In this document: piece after piece, positions 62,061 through 64,000 of the stretch
Numbering within the stretch: position 1 is the stretch's first letter
How the letters are laid out: each line of letters begins with the position of its first letter
Source: Sialis fuliginosa
Lineage: Eukaryota; Arthropoda; Insecta; Megaloptera; Sialidae
DNA: 64,000 nucleotides
Reading direction: 5' to 3'
Assembly: GCA_961205875.1 (NCBI GenBank)
Contig: OY540822.1
Span: forward strand, 14,820,501-14,884,500
Notes under the pieces: generated by a model
The model's database searches: none
What the model was told of the DNA's origin: nothing
What the model saw: the letters and a program-made list of their open reading frames with translations, nothing else
Position numbers and translations under genes: made by a program

Positions 62061-62585
62061 TTTAAATATACCTATTTTGTAGGGGTTTTTTTTAGGTCAA
62101 AATATTAATTAAAGAACTAAACCAATGTTCAAATCATTTTAATTAATAGCGCTTATTTTAATTTTCAACATTTTTGTCTTCATCAGAAATTAATAATTAT
62201 CCCTATAAGAAATCATAAACATAAGTAAGTAACATATGACCATATGTATGTAGTAAAAGATGCATATTACTTTTACTTTTTAATATTTAAAAAAAAAATT
62301 TTTTTGATGTAATATGCATCTTTTACTACATACATATGGTCACACTAATTACTGTTTAAATTGTAAGTAAAAAAAATATGTTTATATCTATGAATATCTT
62401 GTTCATTTGCTTATGTTACTTACTTATGTTTATGATTTCTTATAGGGATAATTATTAATTTCTGATGAAGACAAAAATGTTGAAAATTAAAATAAGCGCT
62501 ATTAATTAAAATGATTTGAACATTGGTTTAGTTCTTTAATTAATATTTTGACCTAAAAAAAAAACCCCTACAAAATAGGTATATT

Positions 62586-62590
<5 letters not shown>
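62061..62590. mobile_element. Long foldback element between (AT)n tracts
   Basis: Arms of about 210 bp (62061-62274) and about 285 bp (62304-62590) are near-perfect inverted copies: TTTAAATATACCTATTTTGT, GGTCAAAATATTAATTAAAG, AAAGATGCATATTAC. The right arm has about 70 extra bp (62341-62412) absent from the left. (AT)n runs flank both ends. No coding region; family unknown. Confidence 0.85.

Positions 62591-62622
<32 letters not shown>
62584..62622 (+). repeat. (AT)n microsatellite
   Basis: Uninterrupted AT dinucleotides beside the foldback element; a shorter run lies at about 62007-62028 on its other side. Confidence 0.9.
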
Positions 62623-62624
<2 letters not shown>

Positions 62625-63149
62625 CTGTATAATAGAATAAAATACATTTATCTCTTTTTTATTACTCTATTAGGTGTAATATAGAAAATGATAGAGATAG
62701 CCTTATATATGTTCTGTCGGTTTAAGTAAATATAGAGAGAGAAAGGATTATGTTAAATATATTTAAAAAGATATTTTTAAGTCGTTTTACATATGTATGT
62801 ATGTACTTTATCCGTGCTGTTTATTTTTATAGATTGTTTAATTCATAAAAAATATGTGTTATATTTGTTTAGGAAAATGTTCAATAAATTTAACTGAGAA
62901 TTTAAAAAAATATATTTTTTTATTATTATAAATATAACTGCGAATCCTTTTTTCGAAAAGACCAAATAAATTCTAATACCATTTTTACTGTTAATCTGGA
63001 ATCATTTTTTACCCCTATTAAGGTTGAATTTTAAAAAAATCGCAATACACGTGTATTTTTATTTTAATAGAAGAATATTTCGACTAAAATCACCTACATA
63101 ATAAAAGCAGTTATGTAAATAAACGTATCAAAATAAAAATAAAGTTTAA

Positions 63150-63430
63150 CACCTCTTCTCCCACCCTTAGGTTGAATTTCGGGAAATCCCTTCTTAGAGG
63201 GCGCTTGCGACATAAAAGGAAAACACCCATAAAATGTCATGTTTCTAAGTCCGGGGGTTGAATGAGAACAAACTCTTTGGAACAATTTTTGACCCCTTTT
63301 ATAGAGTTAACTTGTATTTCACGTGAAATCCACCTTAGGGGTTGAATAGTACTTAGGTCTTATAAAGAGATACCCCAAAACATTTCTAGAGTTGAGCGTT
63401 GATGAGTCAGAGTTATTTATTTATGTTTAT
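63150..63430 (+). mobile_element. 3' relic of a non-LTR retrotransposon
   Basis: CACCCTTAGGTTGAATTTCG, then GGAAATCCCTTCTTAGAGGG, AAAATGTCATGTTTCTAAG, CTTAGGGGTTGAATAGT and GAGCGTTGATGAGTCAGAG, all in the order typical of insect non-LTR 3' regions (repeated CCCTTAGGGGTTGAAT blocks, ending in GTTGATGAGTCAG). No open reading frame survives. Confidence 0.6.
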
Positions 63431-64000
63431 CGTCATACTAGCATTTAGTAAAAAAAGCCCGCTTGTTTTTTATACTAAAATACAATTTTTGAGATTTTTT
63501 CTCGAAATTTTTATTAATCCATAAAATGTTAACAAAAACTAAACACTAAAATGACAAGAAATTGTGATAAGTCAGAGAAAAATGACCGGAAAATAGTTGT
63601 AGGACGTTATCAATATTGTATCTTAAAATATAAGGGCGAACTGTAATAAAAATCTTAGTATTCTACTGATAATTTGGGCATTTAAAAGTTTTAAATAAAT
63701 ATTGATAAAATGTATGACAGTATTATCTTAATTTATAATTTATTATTGAAAAAATAAAATAAAAATACAATTTATTAACTATAGATTAAAAATAATTTCA
63801 CTGTAAAAACATATTTAGGTCTCAAATAGGATGTTGTAAAGTGAATTAAAAATAATTAATATAAATTGATTTACTGTTTAAATTAATACTTCCACTTTAA
63901 CAAATTATTAAATTCTAAATTAATTAATAGAGATTGTATTAAATAATAGTTTTCGTCTATTTCTCTTAATTAATTTGAATGATAATAGGTATTATTTATT

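Overview
The window looks like animal, most likely insect, nuclear DNA. It is about 70-75% AT by eye, its genes have many short GT-AG introns, and it carries insect gene families: mask, Arp6, 6-pyruvoyl-tetrahydropterin synthase, ETF-alpha, a DDX51-type helicase and bric-a-brac. The order cannot be fixed from the sequence. The 60-nt introns, AT content and small non-autonomous DNA transposons would suit a hemipteran, but that is a guess.

Layout. 1-8347 (+): the 3' two-thirds of mask (ANKHD1/ANKRD17 type), 20 exons, with a ten-repeat ankyrin block, a basic coiled region, a KH domain and a long Gln/Ser/Pro-rich tail. 9568-11733 (-): Arp6, seven exons. 12490-13038 (+): PTPS, three exons. 13361-14674 (+): ETF-alpha, six exons. 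15027-17210 (-): a DDX51/Dbp73D-type RNA helicase, six exons. All exon joins were worked out by hand; every complete gene closes to an open reading frame divisible by three. These are housekeeping genes (chromatin remodelling, pterin synthesis, mitochondrial electron transfer, ribosome biogenesis) and need not act together.

17.2-64 kb belongs mainly to the 3' end of a bric-a-brac (bab) gene on the minus strand. It has a shared 58-nt exon at 30289-30346 and then two alternative 3' ends. One (24311-24583, 22729-22967, 22038-22179, 21703-21971) is the classical bab psq + AT-hook C-terminus. The other is a single terminal exon (27491-27927) encoding a different psq-type helix-turn-helix followed by a CENP-B/pogo-like helix-turn-helix. 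Both join the shared exon in the same phase, so the gene appears able to swap DNA-binding domains on one BTB protein. This is the most interesting system in the window.

Upstream of 30346, over 33 kb holds no recognisable exon and is probably intron, with the BTB exon beyond 64000. It contains AT-rich DNA, foldback and hAT-like elements (some nested), non-LTR tails, an inverted pair of 232/235-bp repeats 24.5 kb apart with a 95-bp core differing at one base, and a few GC-richer islets that could be regulatory.
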